DNA of 6,512 bases from an uncultured Oscillospiraceae bacterium. Lineage in GTDB: Bacteria; Bacillota_A; Clostridia; Oscillospirales; Oscillospiraceae. The stretch lies in NCBI GenBank assembly GCA_900757695.1, contig CAAEOU010000041.1, positions 1-6,512 of the forward strand, in the 5' to 3' direction. Below the pieces are notes generated by a model that ran no database searches, was not told the origin of the DNA, and was given only the letters and a program-made list of their open reading frames with translations. Position 1 is the first letter of the stretch; the number at the start of each line of letters is the position of its first letter. The position numbers were made by a program, and so were the translations under genes. This document shows, piece by piece, positions 6,431-6,512 of the stretch.

Positions 6431-6450
6431 TTTGCTGCCTTAGCAGCAAA
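6431..6450. repeat. Second small inverted repeat in the right-hand intergenic region
   Basis: TTTGCTGC (6431-6438) and GCAGCAAA (6443-6450) form an 8 bp stem with a CTTA loop. On the minus strand a run of seven T (6419..6413) lies about 11 nt beyond the stem, so it could help end leftward transcription. The plus side lacks a clear T-tract. Confidence 0.4.
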
Positions 6451-6512
6451 TAAAATTCAATTCATTTTGTGGAGGGGCGTGTACACGACACAAAATACAC
6501 TATAGGACACAA

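Larger units (their letters stand above)
6351..6512. other. Right-hand intergenic region without a supportable gene
   Basis: These 162 bases hold the two hairpins listed separately, a 10 bp perfect palindrome CGTGTACACG (6478-6487), and a directly repeated GACACAA (6487-6493 and 6506-6512) with a 19-base period. No open frame with a ribosome binding site fits. A minus-strand frame open from the right edge to a TGA at 6464..6462 could be the tail of a convergent gene, but 16 codons are not enough to claim it. Confidence 0.5.

Noticed and set aside
6462..6512. Tail of a convergent minus-strand gene
   Set aside because: Only 16 codons are visible and they are not recognisable. The minus-oriented hairpins make it possible but do not establish it.
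6478..6512. Terminal inverted repeat of an IS256-type insertion element
   Set aside because: The resemblance is loose and from memory. No transposase, partner repeat or target duplication is visible in the window.
1..6512. A defence island, CRISPR array, biosynthetic cluster or other novel multi-gene system
   Set aside because: No repeat arrays or mobile-element genes are present and there are no defence-type domains. The genes are an acyl-metabolism pair, a DNA repair enzyme and one regulator.

Overview
The window looks like chromosomal DNA from a GC-moderate, low-repeat Firmicute, most likely a gut Clostridia member of the Oscillospiraceae/Ruminococcaceae type. The reasons are strong AAGGAG-type ribosome binding sites, sigma-A-like promoters with extended -10 elements, tight gene packing, and a large ATP-binding LuxR regulator of the kind common in these bacteria. 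This placement is inference from style and family content, not from a marker gene.

Layout. Positions 1-39 hold the first 13 codons of a gene on the minus strand, which runs off the left edge. It is divergent from the main operon and has its own RBS and promoter (about 51-102). An operon on the plus strand follows, driven by a promoter near 276-284. It contains a stand-alone E2/CAT-fold acyltransferase-like protein (344-1219), an AMP-forming acyl-CoA synthetase that overlaps it by 11 bases (1209-2933), and endonuclease IV, nfo (2947-3777). It closes with a clear Rho-independent terminator (3787-3828).

A second transcription unit has a near-consensus promoter (3858-3886), a leader of about 100 nt with several competing short stems, and a MalT-like (LAL family) LuxR regulator at 3995-6350. 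That regulator is split by a +1 frameshift at a run of six A residues (4943-4948). The N-terminal half carries the P-loop ATPase. The C-terminal half carries the helical sensor region and the LuxR helix-turn-helix. Removing one A would give a continuous protein of 784 residues. The last 162 bases hold hairpins whose T-tracts read on the minus strand, and a small palindrome, but no supportable gene.

How the parts fit. The ligase can activate a carboxylic acid to an acyl-adenylate and then an acyl-CoA. The translationally coupled CAT-fold protein is a natural candidate to use that acyl-CoA, although its canonical catalytic His is a Glu. Endonuclease IV is a DNA repair enzyme with no evident link to acyl metabolism and may simply share the transcript. 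The LuxR-type protein could regulate neighbouring genes, but nothing in the sequence ties it to a target. I see no CRISPR array, tRNA, rRNA, intact insertion sequence or clear novel multi-gene system. The points most worth a second look are the frameshifted regulator and the acyltransferase-like protein that lacks the usual active-site His.
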